A stretch of DNA of 64,000 nucleotides, from the NCBI GenBank assembly GCA_017984635.1, contig JAGNZC010000003.1, forward strand, positions 1-64,000. The letters run 5' to 3'. Shown here in pieces: positions 8,348 to 18,890 of this stretch; the stretch's first letter is position 1, and every line of letters begins with the position of its first letter. The DNA is from Crocinitomicaceae bacterium. GTDB lineage: Bacteria > Bacteroidota > Bacteroidia > Flavobacteriales_D > Crocinitomicaceae. Made by a program: the position numbers and the translations under genes. The notes beneath the pieces are model-generated. The model was not told where the DNA came from. It worked only from the letters and a program-made list of their open reading frames with translations, and made no database searches.

Positions 8348-11161
8348 ATGAAGGATATTGAAGCAGGTTTTATCGAAGTTTTTGGGGCACGTGAACACAA
8401 TCTAAAAAATATAGATTTAAAAATCCCACGCAATCAACTGGTTGTTTTTACCGGATTGAGTGGTAGTGGAAAATCATCCCTTGCTTTTGATACGATTTTT
8501 GCTGAAGGTCAACGTCGCTACATTGAAACATTTTCTGCGTATGCACGTCAATTTCTTGGTGGACTTGAACGCCCAGATGTAGATAAAATAAATGGTTTAA
8601 GCCCTGTAATTTCAATAGAACAAAAAACGGTAGCTCGATCGCCCCGATCAACAGTTGGAACGATCACAGAAGTCTATGATTTCTTACGCTTACTTTTTGC
8701 TCGTGTTGGTGTGGCTATTTCTTATGAAACGGGCGAACAAATGGTGAAATATTCAGACGATCAAATTGTTGATTTAATTTTGCAAAAATATAAGGGTAAG
8801 AAAGTGATTTTTCTTGCTCCTAAAATTAAAGGAAGAAAAGGTCATTACCGTGAATTATTTGAACAAATCCAAAAAATGGGCTTTACAAAAGTTCGCGTTA
8901 ATGGAGAAGTGCAAGATATCGTGAAGGGAATGAAATTAGACCGTTATAAAATTCATGATATAGACATAGTGATAGATCGACTTTCAATCAAGGAAGACGA
9001 CCGTAAACGAATTTATGATTCAGTAATCACTAGCATGAAACACGGCGGTAAATCGATGATGGTGATGGATTTTGAAACGGATGAGGTACGCCATTTTAGT
9101 CGTTCTTTAATGTGTCCAACAACTGGAATCTCTTATCCTGAACCAGAACCAAGTTTGTTTTCGTTTAATTCGCCGTATGGTGCTTGTCAAACTTGCAGTG
9201 GTTTGGGAGAAGTTTCGGAAGCAGATCGCGCTAAAATCATTCCAAATCCTGCTCTATCCATTAAAAAAGGTGGTTTTGCACCATTGGGTGAATACAAACG
9301 CACTTGGATTTTTGATAAGTTAGAATCATATTTGTCACAAGAAGGTTATTCTTTGAATACTCCTTTGGAAGAAATCCCAACAGATGTCATGAACGTGCTC
9401 TTGTTTGGTAATGAAGACATGGAGCGTTCTAAAAAGAACAATACCGTTATTTTTGAAGGAATCATCAATTTTGTCTCGCGTCATTCAGAGGAAAGTTCAA
9501 CAGCAATTCAACGCTGGGCTTCTAGTTTTATGAATAAAATTTGTTGTCCAACGTGTGAAGGTACTCGCTTAAAAAAAGAAGCACATTTTTTCAAGCTAAA
9601 CAATCTTCACATTGGTGACTTGGCAAAAATGGATTTAAGCGAATTAGCTGTTTGGTTCAAAGAACTACCGAAATATTTATCAGCAGATCAATTAACGATT
9701 GGTACAGAAATAATAAAAGAAATCAATACACGCTTAAATTTTATATTAGAAGTTGGATTAGATTACTTGACCTTGCACCGTTCTGCTAAAACGTTGTCAG
9801 GAGGAGAAGCGCAACGCATTCGTTTAGCAACGCAAATTGGTTCTGAATTGATGAATGTGTTGTATGTATTGGACGAGCCTTCAATTGGTCTTCACCAACG
9901 CGACAATACACGTTTAATAAATTCGTTGAAGCGCTTAAGAGATGCGGGTAATTCAGTAATAGTTGTTGAACACGACAAAGAAATGATTGAAGCAGCTGAT
10001 TTTGTAGTTGATATTGGTCCTGGTGCGGGAATGCATGGCGGAAGAATTATTAATGCGGCTCCAGTTGATCAGTTGACAGCTGTTGATTCTTTGACGACCA
10101 AATACTTAACAGGTGAATTGAAAATTGAAATCCCAAAGAAGCGAAGAAAAGGAAATGGAAATTTTTTAACTCTAAAAGGTGCTTCTGGTCATAACTTGAA
10201 AAATGTTGATTTGAAAATCCCTTTAGGAACTTTCACCTGTGTAACAGGCGTTTCTGGAAGTGGAAAGTCGTCGTTAATAAACCATACACTTTACCCAATA
10301 TTACTTGCACATATCTACAATGGAGTAAAAAAGCCATTGCCTTACAAATCAATTGATGGCTTGAATCACCTGGATAAAGTAATTGAAATTGATCAAAGCC
10401 CGATTGGACGCACACCCCGATCAAATCCTGCAACGTACACCAAAATGTTTGAAGAAATTCGTTCTTTGTTTGCAGCAATGCCTGAAGCTCAAATCCGCGG
10501 ATATAAAGCGGGAAGATTCTCGTTTAACGTAGCTGGTGGTCGTTGTGAAACATGTAAAGGAGGAGGTTTAAAATTGATTGAAATGAATTTTTTACCAGAC
10601 GTTTATGTGGAATGTGAAGTATGTAATGGAAAACGATACAACCGAGAAACCTTAGAAGTCCGTTTTAAAGGGAAATCAATTTCAGATGTATTGGAAATGA
10701 CCATAGAAGACGCAACACCTTTCTTTGAATCTATTCCGAAAATACACCGACCATTAGCGATGTTGTCATCTGTTGGTTTGGGATACATTAAATTAGGACA
10801 ACCATCTACAACACTTTCAGGTGGTGAAGCGCAACGGATTAAATTATCTACTGAATTAGCTAAAAAGAGTACGGGTAACACGTTTTATATTTTAGATGAA
10901 CCTTCAACAGGCTTGCATTTTGAAGACATACGCATGTTGTTAGATGTGTTACAAAGATTAGCAGATGAAGGCAATACAGTTTTAGTAATTGAACACAATC
11001 TAGACATTGTAAAAGTGGCGGATCATTTGATTGATGTTGGACCAGAAGGAGGAAAAGGTGGTGGACAAATTATTTGTGAAGGAACGCCTGAACAAGTTGT
11101 TAAAAAGGGAAAAGGCACCTCGCACACAGCCTATTATTTAGCAATGGAATTAGAGAATTAA
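8348..11161 (+). CDS. uvrA: excinuclease ABC subunit A
   Basis: DNA damage sensor of nucleotide excision repair, an ABC ATPase dimer that loads UvrB. First Walker A is GLSGSGKSS (about 37-45), first signature LSGGEAQRIRLA, second Walker A GVSGSGKSS, second signature LSGGEAQRIKLS, and Walker B plus D-loop YVLDEPSIGLH and YILDEPSTGLH. Zinc-binding Cys pairs are visible at CQTCSGLG, CCPTCEGTR and CETCKGGG with a matching CEVCNGKR. The length of 937 aa is standard. It stands alone with its own promoter. Confidence 0.98.
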   Translation: MKDIEAGFIEVFGAREHNLKNIDLKIPRNQLVVFTGLSGSGKSSLAFDTIFAEGQRRYIETFSAYARQFLGGLERPDVDKINGLSPVISIEQKTVARSPRSTVGTITEVYDFLRLLFARVGVAISYETGEQMVKYSDDQIVDLILQKYKGKKVIFLAPKIKGRKGHYRELFEQIQKMGFTKVRVNGEVQDIVKGMKLDRYKIHDIDIVIDRLSIKEDDRKRIYDSVITSMKHGGKSMMVMDFETDEVRHFSRSLMCPTTGISYPEPEPSLFSFNSPYGACQTCSGLGEVSEADRAKIIPNPALSIKKGGFAPLGEYKRTWIFDKLESYLSQEGYSLNTPLEEIPTDVMNVLLFGNEDMERSKKNNTVIFEGIINFVSRHSEESSTAIQRWASSFMNKICCPTCEGTRLKKEAHFFKLNNLHIGDLAKMDLSELAVWFKELPKYLSADQLTIGTEIIKEINTRLNFILEVGLDYLTLHRSAKTLSGGEAQRIRLATQIGSELMNVLYVLDEPSIGLHQRDNTRLINSLKRLRDAGNSVIVVEHDKEMIEAADFVVDIGPGAGMHGGRIINAAPVDQLTAVDSLTTKYLTGELKIEIPKKRRKGNGNFLTLKGASGHNLKNVDLKIPLGTFTCVTGVSGSGKSSLINHTLYPILLAHIYNGVKKPLPYKSIDGLNHLDKVIEIDQSPIGRTPRSNPATYTKMFEEIRSLFAAMPEAQIRGYKAGRFSFNVAGGRCETCKGGGLKLIEMNFLPDVYVECEVCNGKRYNRETLEVRFKGKSISDVLEMTIEDATPFFESIPKIHRPLAMLSSVGLGYIKLGQPSTTLSGGEAQRIKLSTELAKKSTGNTFYILDEPSTGLHFEDIRMLLDVLQRLADEGNTVLVIEHNLDIVKVADHLIDVGPEGGKGGGQIICEGTPEQVVKKGKGTSHTAYYLAMELEN

Positions 11162-11383
11162 GGATGAAAAGACTTCAAGACATAAGGAGGCAGGACTTTA
11201 AGAGTCAAGATTTAAAGATTTCAGCACAAAGTGGACTAGATTATAATTCTATTGAAATCTTAACTCAAAATTCAAAACTTTCAACTCATCACTTTTAATG
11301 ATAGAAAGATGTTAATATTTAAAGAAGAGATTGTGGTTTGTTGAAATCTGAAACTATTGCCTAATTAACTAATAACTAATTTT
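11162..11383. other. intergenic stretch with imperfect hairpin
   Basis: No gene is seen in these 222 bases between uvrA and truA. The stretch is repetitive (variants of AAGACTT, AAGATTT and TTTCAACTC) and contains an imperfect inverted repeat: AAGATTTCA at 11215-11223 pairs with TGAAATCTT at 11253-11261. It may be a copy of a dispersed palindromic repeat; this cannot be tested inside the window. Confidence 0.4.
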
Positions 11384-12112
11384 TTAATACACAACATCCC
11401 ACAAAAACAATCCATGAGCAGGAACGGATGTTTTGGCTGCTTGGCGATTTTTTGCTGCTAAAATAATTGAAATATCTGTAGGATTTAATTTCCCCATACC
11501 CACTTCAATTAACGTACCAACAGTTGCGCGCACCATGTTACGTAAAAATCGATCCGCTTCAATTTCAAATATTAGTTGGCCATTTTCTTTGAACCAATGC
11601 GCTTTATAGATGGTACAAATGTTTGTTTTTACATCGGTGTGTAGTTTGGATAGAGAAGTAAAGTCTTGAGTACCCAATAAAGTTTCAGCAGCTTTGTTCA
11701 TCGCTATCAAATCAACTTCTTTTGGGAAATACCAACTATTTTCTAAAAATGGATTTTTCTCATGGTGAATGAAATAACGGTATGTTCTGTTTTTTGCATC
11801 AAAACGTGCATGTTTACTATCTTCTACCTTTTCAATGTTTTTAACAACAATGGATGATGGCAACATGCGGTTCAATTTAAATTGAAATTTATCCAATGCT
11901 TTGATGGAAAGAAGATCAACATGAAAAAAGTATGTTTGTGCATGAACACCTGTGTCGGTTCTACCACATCCTACAATTTGTATAGAAGCGTTGGAATGCA
12001 ATTTTGACAAACAATTTTCAATTTCTGCTTGCACAGAATGCTGACGCGGTTGTTTCTGCCATCCATAAAATGTGGAGCCATTGTATGCAATTTCAAAAAA
12101 ATATCGATTCAT
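11384..12112 (-). CDS. truA: tRNA pseudouridine(38-40) synthase
   Basis: Modifies uridines 38-40 in the anticodon stem-loop of tRNAs. The catalytic Asp53 lies in GCGRTDTGVHA; the N-terminal ferredoxin-like half starts MNRYFFEIAYNGSTFYGWQ and the second half has the conserved FLRNMVRATVGTL. The length of 242 aa is normal. It follows the PD40 protein gene by 8 bases and is probably co-transcribed with it. Confidence 0.97.
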   Translation of the reverse strand: MNRYFFEIAYNGSTFYGWQKQPRQHSVQAEIENCLSKLHSNASIQIVGCGRTDTGVHAQTYFFHVDLLSIKALDKFQFKLNRMLPSSIVVKNIEKVEDSKHARFDAKNRTYRYFIHHEKNPFLENSWYFPKEVDLIAMNKAAETLLGTQDFTSLSKLHTDVKTNICTIYKAHWFKENGQLIFEIEADRFLRNMVRATVGTLIEVGMGKLNPTDISIILAAKNRQAAKTSVPAHGLFLWDVVY

Positions 12113-12120
12113 GGATCAAC

Positions 12121-13491
12121 TTACTTTGTAGGTGCTGGAAACTTAAATCCTGAAAAATCAAGTTCATAAACATCCATACTTGATTTTTGCCCAATAATTT
12201 CAAAACTGGATAAAACTGCTTTTTTTAGTGCAGGATAATATTGAAAATGTGTATCGTTATTCACTGAATTCACTTCAATTCCTAAATTAATCGGAGTACT
12301 CCAAGTTGAACCCAGATTTTCAGCCACAAATACATCGTAACCGCCCATGCCTAACAACCCATTTGAACTGAAAAACAAGTAACGTCCATCACCTGTAATA
12401 AATGGTGTCGTTTCGTTTTCTAAAGAATTGATGGTAGCTGGTAATGCTTTTGGTTTTGACCATTTCCCGTTTAATTTCGTGCTAACAAAAATATCTGAAG
12501 AGGAAGTCTCCGCATTCCGATCCGATACAAAATACAAGGTATTACCGTCATCTGTCATCGAAGCAGAACCTTCAAAAAAAGAAGTATTGATCCCACTATC
12601 ATCCATTCTTTTTGGTGAAGACCATTTGTGTTTAGAAGATAATTCAACTGTAAAAATATCAGAACTTTCCGTTTGATTTTTTTGATCTAATACCGTTGTA
12701 TTAACTGTTAATAATCCCTTTGTTCCATTGGCAACAATTGCAGTAAAAGCATCAAATCCGTTCGTATTAATACGATCTAAGTCGTTGGTTAAACTGTCCC
12801 AAGTTTGCGAAGTTTCATTCCAAATAGCTCTATATATATCTTCAAAATATTCTTGGTCGTAAGGATTCATTTCTCCTCCTTTTGTATCGGGTCTTCTAGA
12901 AGTAATATACAATGTTTTACCATTGTCAGTCAAAATAGGAGCATAGTCATTATACCCTGAGTTAACATCTTTGAGTCCTTTTTTCAACGCTGTTTTTCCA
13001 GTAGTAAGTTCTTTTTTGGCAAATTCACATTGTGCTATTTCTGAAGGTATGCTTGAATTGGAAAACTCTTTTTCAGAACAAGCATTTTTTACTTTATTAA
13101 AATAATTCAATGCTGAATCTAATTGATTGGTTTTGTGAAATGCAAGTCCGATGAATTCAAATAATTCATTTTTCGATTTCTCGTGATTCAATTGCAATGC
13201 ATCTTTTTCATATTTTAAAGTCAATCCAAAATTATTTAATGAATAATGACATTTTCCAATCCAATGCAAAGGAATCCATGAATTTGGGTCTTTCACCGCT
13301 GCTTCACGAAAACGATTCAATGCATCTTTTACTCTTCCACCTTCAAAATAAAGTTGTCCTTCTTTTACGAATTTCAAAGCTTCTTTTTTGTCCTTTTTAT
13401 TAGTTATGGAATCAGCAGGAGTTGATAATTGATTGCTAAATGCTACATTGCTAAGCATAAAATGAAGTAATAAGAAGCTGAAAAATTTCAT
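12121..13491 (-). CDS. secreted TPR and PD40 beta-propeller protein without OmpA domain
   Basis: Exported protein with a signal peptide (1-19). Residues about 38-150 form TPR-like helices (EALKFVKEGQLYFEGGRVKDA), and from about 190 onward several WD40-like PD40 blades appear (DNGKTLYITSRRPDTKGG, DGNTLYFVSDRNAETSSSD, DGRYLFFSSNGLLGMGGYD). Bacteroidota have many proteins of this plan that end in a peptidoglycan-binding OmpA domain; here the chain stops after the propeller (ending FKFPAPTK) and no OmpA domain or type IX tail is visible. Probably periplasmic and envelope-related. Specific function unknown. Upstream of truA in the same direction. Confidence 0.8.
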   Translation of the reverse strand: MKFFSFLLLHFMLSNVAFSNQLSTPADSITNKKDKKEALKFVKEGQLYFEGGRVKDALNRFREAAVKDPNSWIPLHWIGKCHYSLNNFGLTLKYEKDALQLNHEKSKNELFEFIGLAFHKTNQLDSALNYFNKVKNACSEKEFSNSSIPSEIAQCEFAKKELTTGKTALKKGLKDVNSGYNDYAPILTDNGKTLYITSRRPDTKGGEMNPYDQEYFEDIYRAIWNETSQTWDSLTNDLDRINTNGFDAFTAIVANGTKGLLTVNTTVLDQKNQTESSDIFTVELSSKHKWSSPKRMDDSGINTSFFEGSASMTDDGNTLYFVSDRNAETSSSDIFVSTKLNGKWSKPKALPATINSLENETTPFITGDGRYLFFSSNGLLGMGGYDVFVAENLGSTWSTPINLGIEVNSVNNDTHFQYYPALKKAVLSSFEIIGQKSSMDVYELDFSGFKFPAPTK

Positions 13492-13638
13492 GTCTTTTTG
13501 TATTTGAGGTTTAATACAAAGAAAGCTAAATTAAAGTTTTACAGAAACGATGTTTCCAAAAGTTGTTAACGAATGAATGCTCATTGATTGTGATTAGTTG
13601 TTTTCTGTATTAATTTTCCGTTTTAACTGAAAATATGC

Positions 13639-13646
13639 TAACTTTG
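13639..13646 (+). promoter_or_regulatory. -7 promoter box for purB
   Basis: TAACTTTG matches TAnnTTTG exactly and lies 32 bases before the purB ATG. No obvious TTTG at -33. Confidence 0.5.
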
Positions 13647-13678
13647 CCCCTTCAAAAATCAACATTAGCACAAGCAAG

Positions 13679-15031
13679 ATGGAATTTAATCAACTTACAG
13701 CAATTTCTCCAATTGACGGGAGATACCATTCAAAAACAACAGAATTACAACCTTATTTTTCTGAATTCGGATTGATCAAATACCGAGTTATCATTGAGGT
13801 TGAATATTTAATTGCTTTGGTTGAAGCAGGAGTTGAACCTTTGAAAAATTTTCCAAAAGATACTTTTTCGAGTTTGCGTGCTATCTGTACTGACTTTTCT
13901 GAAAAAGATGCATTGTGGATCAAGGATACAGAAAAAGTGACCAATCACGATGTGAAAGCAGTTGAATATTTTTTAAAAGATAAATTAACTGGTTTAGGTT
14001 TGGAAAATTATTTGGAGTTTGTTCATTTTGGTCTAACTTCTCAAGATATTAATAATACGTCGATTCCATTATCGTTGAAAGAAGCCTTACAAGAACAGTA
14101 CATTCCATTAGTTGAAAAATTAATCGCAAAATTAGAAGCACTTCAAACGGCTTGGAAAGATATCCCAATGTTGGCAAAAACACATGGCCAACCGGCTTCT
14201 CCAACACGTTTAGGGAAAGAAATTAAAGTTTTTTCAGAACGATTAACGATTCAATTGAATCAATTAAAAAACGTTCCTTTTTCTGCAAAATTTGGTGGTG
14301 CAACGGGTAACTTTAATGCGCACCATGTTGCGTTTCCTTCGCATGATTGGGTTCGTTTTGCGAATCATTTTGTCAATGAAAAATTAGGACTAAATAGAAG
14401 TCAAACTACGACTCAAATCGAACATTACGATAATTTAGCAGCTCTTTTTGATACGATGAAACGCATCAATACGATTGTGCTGGATTTAGACCGTGATATG
14501 TGGACCTATATTTCAATGGATTATTTTAAGCAGAAATTAAAAGAAGGCGAAATTGGTTCTTCTGCTATGCCACATAAAGTTAATCCAATTGATTTTGAAA
14601 ATTCAGAAGGGAATATTGGAATTGCCAATGCTTTATATGAACATTTATCTGCTAAATTACCAGTTTCTCGTTTACAACGCGATTTAACCGATTCAACGGT
14701 ATTGAGAACAGTTGGAATGCCAATTGCACATACATTTATTGCGTTGAAATCTACTTTAGTTGGTTTGGATAAATTAGTATTAAATGAAGTGGCTTTTGAA
14801 TTGGATTTAGAGAAAAATTGGGCGGTAGTAGCTGAAGCGATTCAAACCATTTTAAGAAGAGAAGGTTTTCCAAAACCTTACGAAGCATTGAAAGGCTTAA
14901 CACGTAAAAATGAAGCAACAACGAAAGAGTCTGTTCACGCTTTTATTGATAATTTACCTGTTAGTGACGTATTGAAAAGTGAGTTAAAAGCAATTACTCC
15001 TCAAAATTACGCAGGAATTCAATTGGTCTAA
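13679..15031 (+). CDS. purB: adenylosuccinate lyase
   Basis: Fumarate-releasing lyase acting twice in purine synthesis (SAICAR to AICAR and adenylosuccinate to AMP). The superfamily signature SSAMPHKVNPIDFEN (about residues 298-312) is intact, with the flexible catalytic-loop Ser pair. HGQPASPTRLGKE and TSQDINNTS are the other conserved blocks. The length of 450 aa matches the long bacterial PurB form. Its stop overlaps the stop of convergent lnt. Confidence 0.97.
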   Translation: MEFNQLTAISPIDGRYHSKTTELQPYFSEFGLIKYRVIIEVEYLIALVEAGVEPLKNFPKDTFSSLRAICTDFSEKDALWIKDTEKVTNHDVKAVEYFLKDKLTGLGLENYLEFVHFGLTSQDINNTSIPLSLKEALQEQYIPLVEKLIAKLEALQTAWKDIPMLAKTHGQPASPTRLGKEIKVFSERLTIQLNQLKNVPFSAKFGGATGNFNAHHVAFPSHDWVRFANHFVNEKLGLNRSQTTTQIEHYDNLAALFDTMKRINTIVLDLDRDMWTYISMDYFKQKLKEGEIGSSAMPHKVNPIDFENSEGNIGIANALYEHLSAKLPVSRLQRDLTDSTVLRTVGMPIAHTFIALKSTLVGLDKLVLNEVAFELDLEKNWAVVAEAIQTILRREGFPKPYEALKGLTRKNEATTKESVHAFIDNLPVSDVLKSELKAITPQNYAGIQLV

Positions 15032-16626
15032 ATCATTTTTTTAGGACGAATAAACAAGCTGTAAATTGCAAGAATTACTGCGATTAGCACACTTATTTTA
15101 CCGATTAAATCACCTGTAAGTGTATAAAAACTTTGTTTTTTATTCGCATTTAAGGTATGTCGAATTGCAATCGGTTCCCACCATTTTGTTGCAGCGATTT
15201 GTTCTCCGCGTTGGTTGTAAAAACAGCTAATTCCAGTATTGGCTGATCGCGCAACACTTCTTCTGTTTTCAATGGCTCTTATCGCGGCGAAACTTGCATG
15301 TTGTTTGTATCCTGGCGTATCGCCCCACCAACCGTCGTTGGTAATTATGCAAATGATTTCAGCTCCTTTTCTACATTGTTCTGCATTAAATGCACCATAA
15401 ATGGATTCATAACAAATCAATGGAGCGAAACTAAAAGTTGGTGTTGTTAATATTCTAGGTTGTTTTTCTATACCTAATGTACCAGATGTTCCACCATTCT
15501 GAATGGATAATTCCTCTAAAAAAGGCAGCCAATTTGAAAAGGGGATTTTTTCTACACCTAAAACTAATTTAGATTTGTGAACGAATTCAAAATTTTTATT
15601 TCCGTTCATTAAAAGCGAACTGTTGTAATTTTCATAAAATCCTGGTCCTCCTTCGAGAGGAATGGATGCTCTAGAATTTTTTATTGGAAATAATTTGTAG
15701 GTGGATGCTCCAATGTACAACGATTTATTTTGCCATTTAACAAGTTGATTGCCCAAGAAATGATGTAATGAAGATTGTCCAAAATCATTTTCATAAAATG
15801 ATTCACTAATCGCAGTTTCGGGTGCTAAAACTAAATCGGTTGTCTCGGTCATTTTTGATTGACCAAGCGCCATTATTTTTTGAAGTTGTACTTGAAGTTC
15901 CGTAGAAAACTTTTCATTATACGGGTCAATGTTTGGTTGAATGGCAACAATTTCAATCGGATTTTTTGTTTCTTGATACGTTTGAAATTGAAGAAAAGAA
16001 AGGAGTAGGGGTAAACTAATACTTCCTAATAACATAAAGTTAGATTGGTTGTTCCAATTCCACTTTCTATTGAGTATAAAAGTATGCTGCACGAGTTTCG
16101 CTCCAAAATAATTGACAAATAATATCCAGACACTTCCACCTAAAACTCCCGTGTAAGCATACCATTGAATCCATTGTGGCCGAATAGAAAAGGTATTGCC
16201 AAGTGTTAGCCAGGGCCAAGATAATTCCCAATTATGATGTAAAAATTCAAACCCAATCCAACAAGCTAAAAGTATTAACAAGCTATATTTTGAACCAATT
16301 TTTTTATGTAAGTTGTGAAAAATATAAAATGCGATAGCCATCAATAAAGAATTCAAAACAAATGCTAAAATTGCTCCACCCACACTAGCGTTCCAAATCC
16401 ACCACGTTGTTCCTAAGTTGTATATGAAAAAAGTGATATAAGCATGTAAAAAGACACGTCCTGATCGATGGCGAAAGCTTATGGTATTTTTCTCAATTAA
16501 TAAAAGAGGTATCCAAGCAATGAATGCAAGTATTGATAGACTTCCTGTAAATGGAAAAGAAATAACCATTAACAAACCGGAAAGCGAACTCAGTAAAAAC
16601 CGCCATTTTTTGGATAAATGAACCAT
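15028..16626 (-). CDS. lnt: apolipoprotein N-acyltransferase
   Basis: Inner-membrane enzyme that N-acylates the lipid-modified Cys of lipoproteins. About six N-terminal membrane helices precede a periplasmic nitrilase domain with the catalytic set Glu (LAPETAISE), Lys (HKSKLVLGVEKIPF) and Cys (PLICYESIYG). A final helix near the C-terminus (IGKISVLIAVILAIYSLFI) completes the family topology. The length of 532 aa is normal. It starts 4 bases after the end of the upstream membrane-anchored protein gene. Several lipoprotein substrates are encoded in this window. Confidence 0.95.
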   Translation of the reverse strand: MVHLSKKWRFLLSSLSGLLMVISFPFTGSLSILAFIAWIPLLLIEKNTISFRHRSGRVFLHAYITFFIYNLGTTWWIWNASVGGAILAFVLNSLLMAIAFYIFHNLHKKIGSKYSLLILLACWIGFEFLHHNWELSWPWLTLGNTFSIRPQWIQWYAYTGVLGGSVWILFVNYFGAKLVQHTFILNRKWNWNNQSNFMLLGSISLPLLLSFLQFQTYQETKNPIEIVAIQPNIDPYNEKFSTELQVQLQKIMALGQSKMTETTDLVLAPETAISESFYENDFGQSSLHHFLGNQLVKWQNKSLYIGASTYKLFPIKNSRASIPLEGGPGFYENYNSSLLMNGNKNFEFVHKSKLVLGVEKIPFSNWLPFLEELSIQNGGTSGTLGIEKQPRILTTPTFSFAPLICYESIYGAFNAEQCRKGAEIICIITNDGWWGDTPGYKQHASFAAIRAIENRRSVARSANTGISCFYNQRGEQIAATKWWEPIAIRHTLNANKKQSFYTLTGDLIGKISVLIAVILAIYSLFIRPKKMI

Positions 16627-16630
16627 TGTT

Positions 16631-18805
16631 TTATAGATTTATTCTGTATTGTACAATGAAATTATCTACAATTGTCGAAACAATGAGTTGATTCCCATCT
16701 TGTTTTAAAATACATTTTTTAGATCCTTCGATTTGTTCTTTAAAACAAATTTCACCTTTCTTGTTGTAGATAATAACATTGTTATCTAATCCATCAACAA
16801 CAGCATAGATAGGTTTTCCATTTTGACTAGAATAACTAACCCAATCAATGGATGAAACTTGACAGTTTATGCGATTGGAATTTGCTCCATCTACTGTGAT
16901 TCCTTGAATAGTTGAGTTTTGTAATATACTCATCGTTAATTCTTTTGGACTATCAGAAACAAAAAGTTGGCCGTTGAGTAACGAACTTTTATTCACGATT
17001 CCACCTTTTTGATTGATGATTGAAAGGTTATTGGTTTCAATATTAAAAATCATTAATTCATTGTTCACAACACGAGCGATTGCTTTCGTTGAAACAGGTA
17101 TTGTTCGCAATTGTTGTTTTTTATCAAGAGCGATTAGTTTAACTTGTTGTCCATTTTGAACTGCAACCAATTGTTTGTTCGCACTTTTCCATGTCAATAA
17201 AGGGTGCGTGCAATCATTCAACCCTTTGATTCTAAATGCTTGCTTACCTTGGGCATTTAATACGATTAGATTTCCATTTTTTGTGGGATAAATCAACTGT
17301 ATTTGTCCCTTAACGGTATAGGCATTACCAGCTTGAATTGCAGGTTTATCTGTTAAATCATCCGTGTTTTTGGCTAATTCAATGCCATTTTTACCGATTA
17401 AATGGATTGCTTTGTCACTGGTTAAAACAAATGCTTCCAACTCTTTGGAAAAAACAATTTCTTTGAACATGGTTCCAGAAATGGCTTTTTTCCAACTTAA
17501 ATGTCCACCAGAAAAGTAATAAAACTGATTTTGATTAGTGATAACTGCAACATTTCCTTTTCCTTCCAATACTTTAAAATCAAGAATCTGACCTTGCACA
17601 GCCATCGATATTGAAGGAATCTGTGTTGATATTGAACGTGTTGTATCAACAGAATTATTTTCTTTTCTCTTTAATAAATGCGTTTCAAATAATTGATTGT
17701 TGTAAATTGATTTGGTATATTTTTTATTTGAAAAACTATAACGTTCTGTTATGTCTCTTGGCAGATCACCATAGATTTCTTGTAGCATTTTTTGTTCGGT
17801 AGCTAATGTTTTCCCAATTTTGTTTAAGGCTAAAATATCTTCACAAGCAGTCTTGGAAGCACTTATAATTACTGCATCGTTTAGATTAAACACATAAAAC
17901 CCATTGTTAAAAGGGTATTTTTTTGCCAATTTAATTCCTTTAAAAAAACCGACATCATTAATGGTATTCCCTTCTGAATGGGTTAGTTCTTCCAAATTTT
18001 GTATAGGGTTTTGGCCGATTTTATAATCGCTTACTAAAACCAAATTGCCTTTGTAGTTGATACTTACAAATCCTTTGTCCATCCATTTTGAAAAAACACT
18101 TTTTGCAAATGTTTTGTCTAATGTTTTGAAATATTCCTTTTCATAGAAATGATAATTTTTAAAAGATAGTGGGAGAATGGAACTGAACAATTCTTTGTCA
18201 TTAATTTGATTGCATTTTAAATGACTAATTGTTCGTGCTTTATAAGCAAACTGATTGCCTTTTGTTAAATAATATTCTGTTTTTTTAATGGAATTTCTAC
18301 TGAAATCTATTATTGCAGCGCTCGATTTCTTATCTATTGTTAACCAATTCTTAAAACGGGTTGTAGCCATTTTCATTGTATGAAAATATGCTTTGTTTTT
18401 ATAGATTTCGACGTTGAATTGTTTCGTTTTAATCGAATTTGATGAACGTGAAATCACCTTGTCACCTGCTGCTTCAACTAATTTAGAAACGTTTATATCA
18501 TTCCATTCATTAGTTGATTCAATTAAAAAGTGCGTGCGTTTTTCGCTTAAAATGATGTTTGAACCTTTTATTAAATTAGGTTGAATATTAACATAATAGC
18601 GTTGAATATTTAATGGGATTTTGATCCATGAATCAATCGAGTTCACTTCATCAAAACGGTTGATAATTATAAGTTTGTGATCTTCTTTTCCAAATAAATT
18701 TTCTGGAGATAATGTTTCATTTCGATCAATTAAATCAATGGAAACAAAACCAATCCATCCCAAACTTATTACCCCTAAAATCAAGAAAAAATACCGTGCA
18801 AACAT
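16631..18805 (-). CDS. membrane-anchored protein of unknown function, propeller-like C-terminal half
   Basis: I do not recognise a named family. One N-terminal hydrophobic helix (about 4-24) acts as signal anchor, leaving about 700 residues in the periplasm. The C-terminal third (about 440-724) has repeated short strands of PQQ/YVTN-like type (FYYFSGGHLSWKKAISGT, LIVLNAQGKQAFRIKG, VIIYNKKGEICFKEQ), suggesting a beta-propeller, perhaps with a YncE- or BamB-like surface role. It is directly upstream of lnt (4-base gap) and 85 bases after rnhB, so the three may be one transcription unit. Codon use is like its neighbours. Existence of the gene is sure, function open. Confidence 0.75.
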   Translation of the reverse strand: MFARYFFLILGVISLGWIGFVSIDLIDRNETLSPENLFGKEDHKLIIINRFDEVNSIDSWIKIPLNIQRYYVNIQPNLIKGSNIILSEKRTHFLIESTNEWNDINVSKLVEAAGDKVISRSSNSIKTKQFNVEIYKNKAYFHTMKMATTRFKNWLTIDKKSSAAIIDFSRNSIKKTEYYLTKGNQFAYKARTISHLKCNQINDKELFSSILPLSFKNYHFYEKEYFKTLDKTFAKSVFSKWMDKGFVSINYKGNLVLVSDYKIGQNPIQNLEELTHSEGNTINDVGFFKGIKLAKKYPFNNGFYVFNLNDAVIISASKTACEDILALNKIGKTLATEQKMLQEIYGDLPRDITERYSFSNKKYTKSIYNNQLFETHLLKRKENNSVDTTRSISTQIPSISMAVQGQILDFKVLEGKGNVAVITNQNQFYYFSGGHLSWKKAISGTMFKEIVFSKELEAFVLTSDKAIHLIGKNGIELAKNTDDLTDKPAIQAGNAYTVKGQIQLIYPTKNGNLIVLNAQGKQAFRIKGLNDCTHPLLTWKSANKQLVAVQNGQQVKLIALDKKQQLRTIPVSTKAIARVVNNELMIFNIETNNLSIINQKGGIVNKSSLLNGQLFVSDSPKELTMSILQNSTIQGITVDGANSNRINCQVSSIDWVSYSSQNGKPIYAVVDGLDNNVIIYNKKGEICFKEQIEGSKKCILKQDGNQLIVSTIVDNFIVQYRINL

Positions 18806-18890
18806 ATAAATATCATTTTGATCAAAAATAGATGATTATATGCTTTGAAATATGTGTTGACAGGTTTAAAATGAACAACGAAATGTTGAC

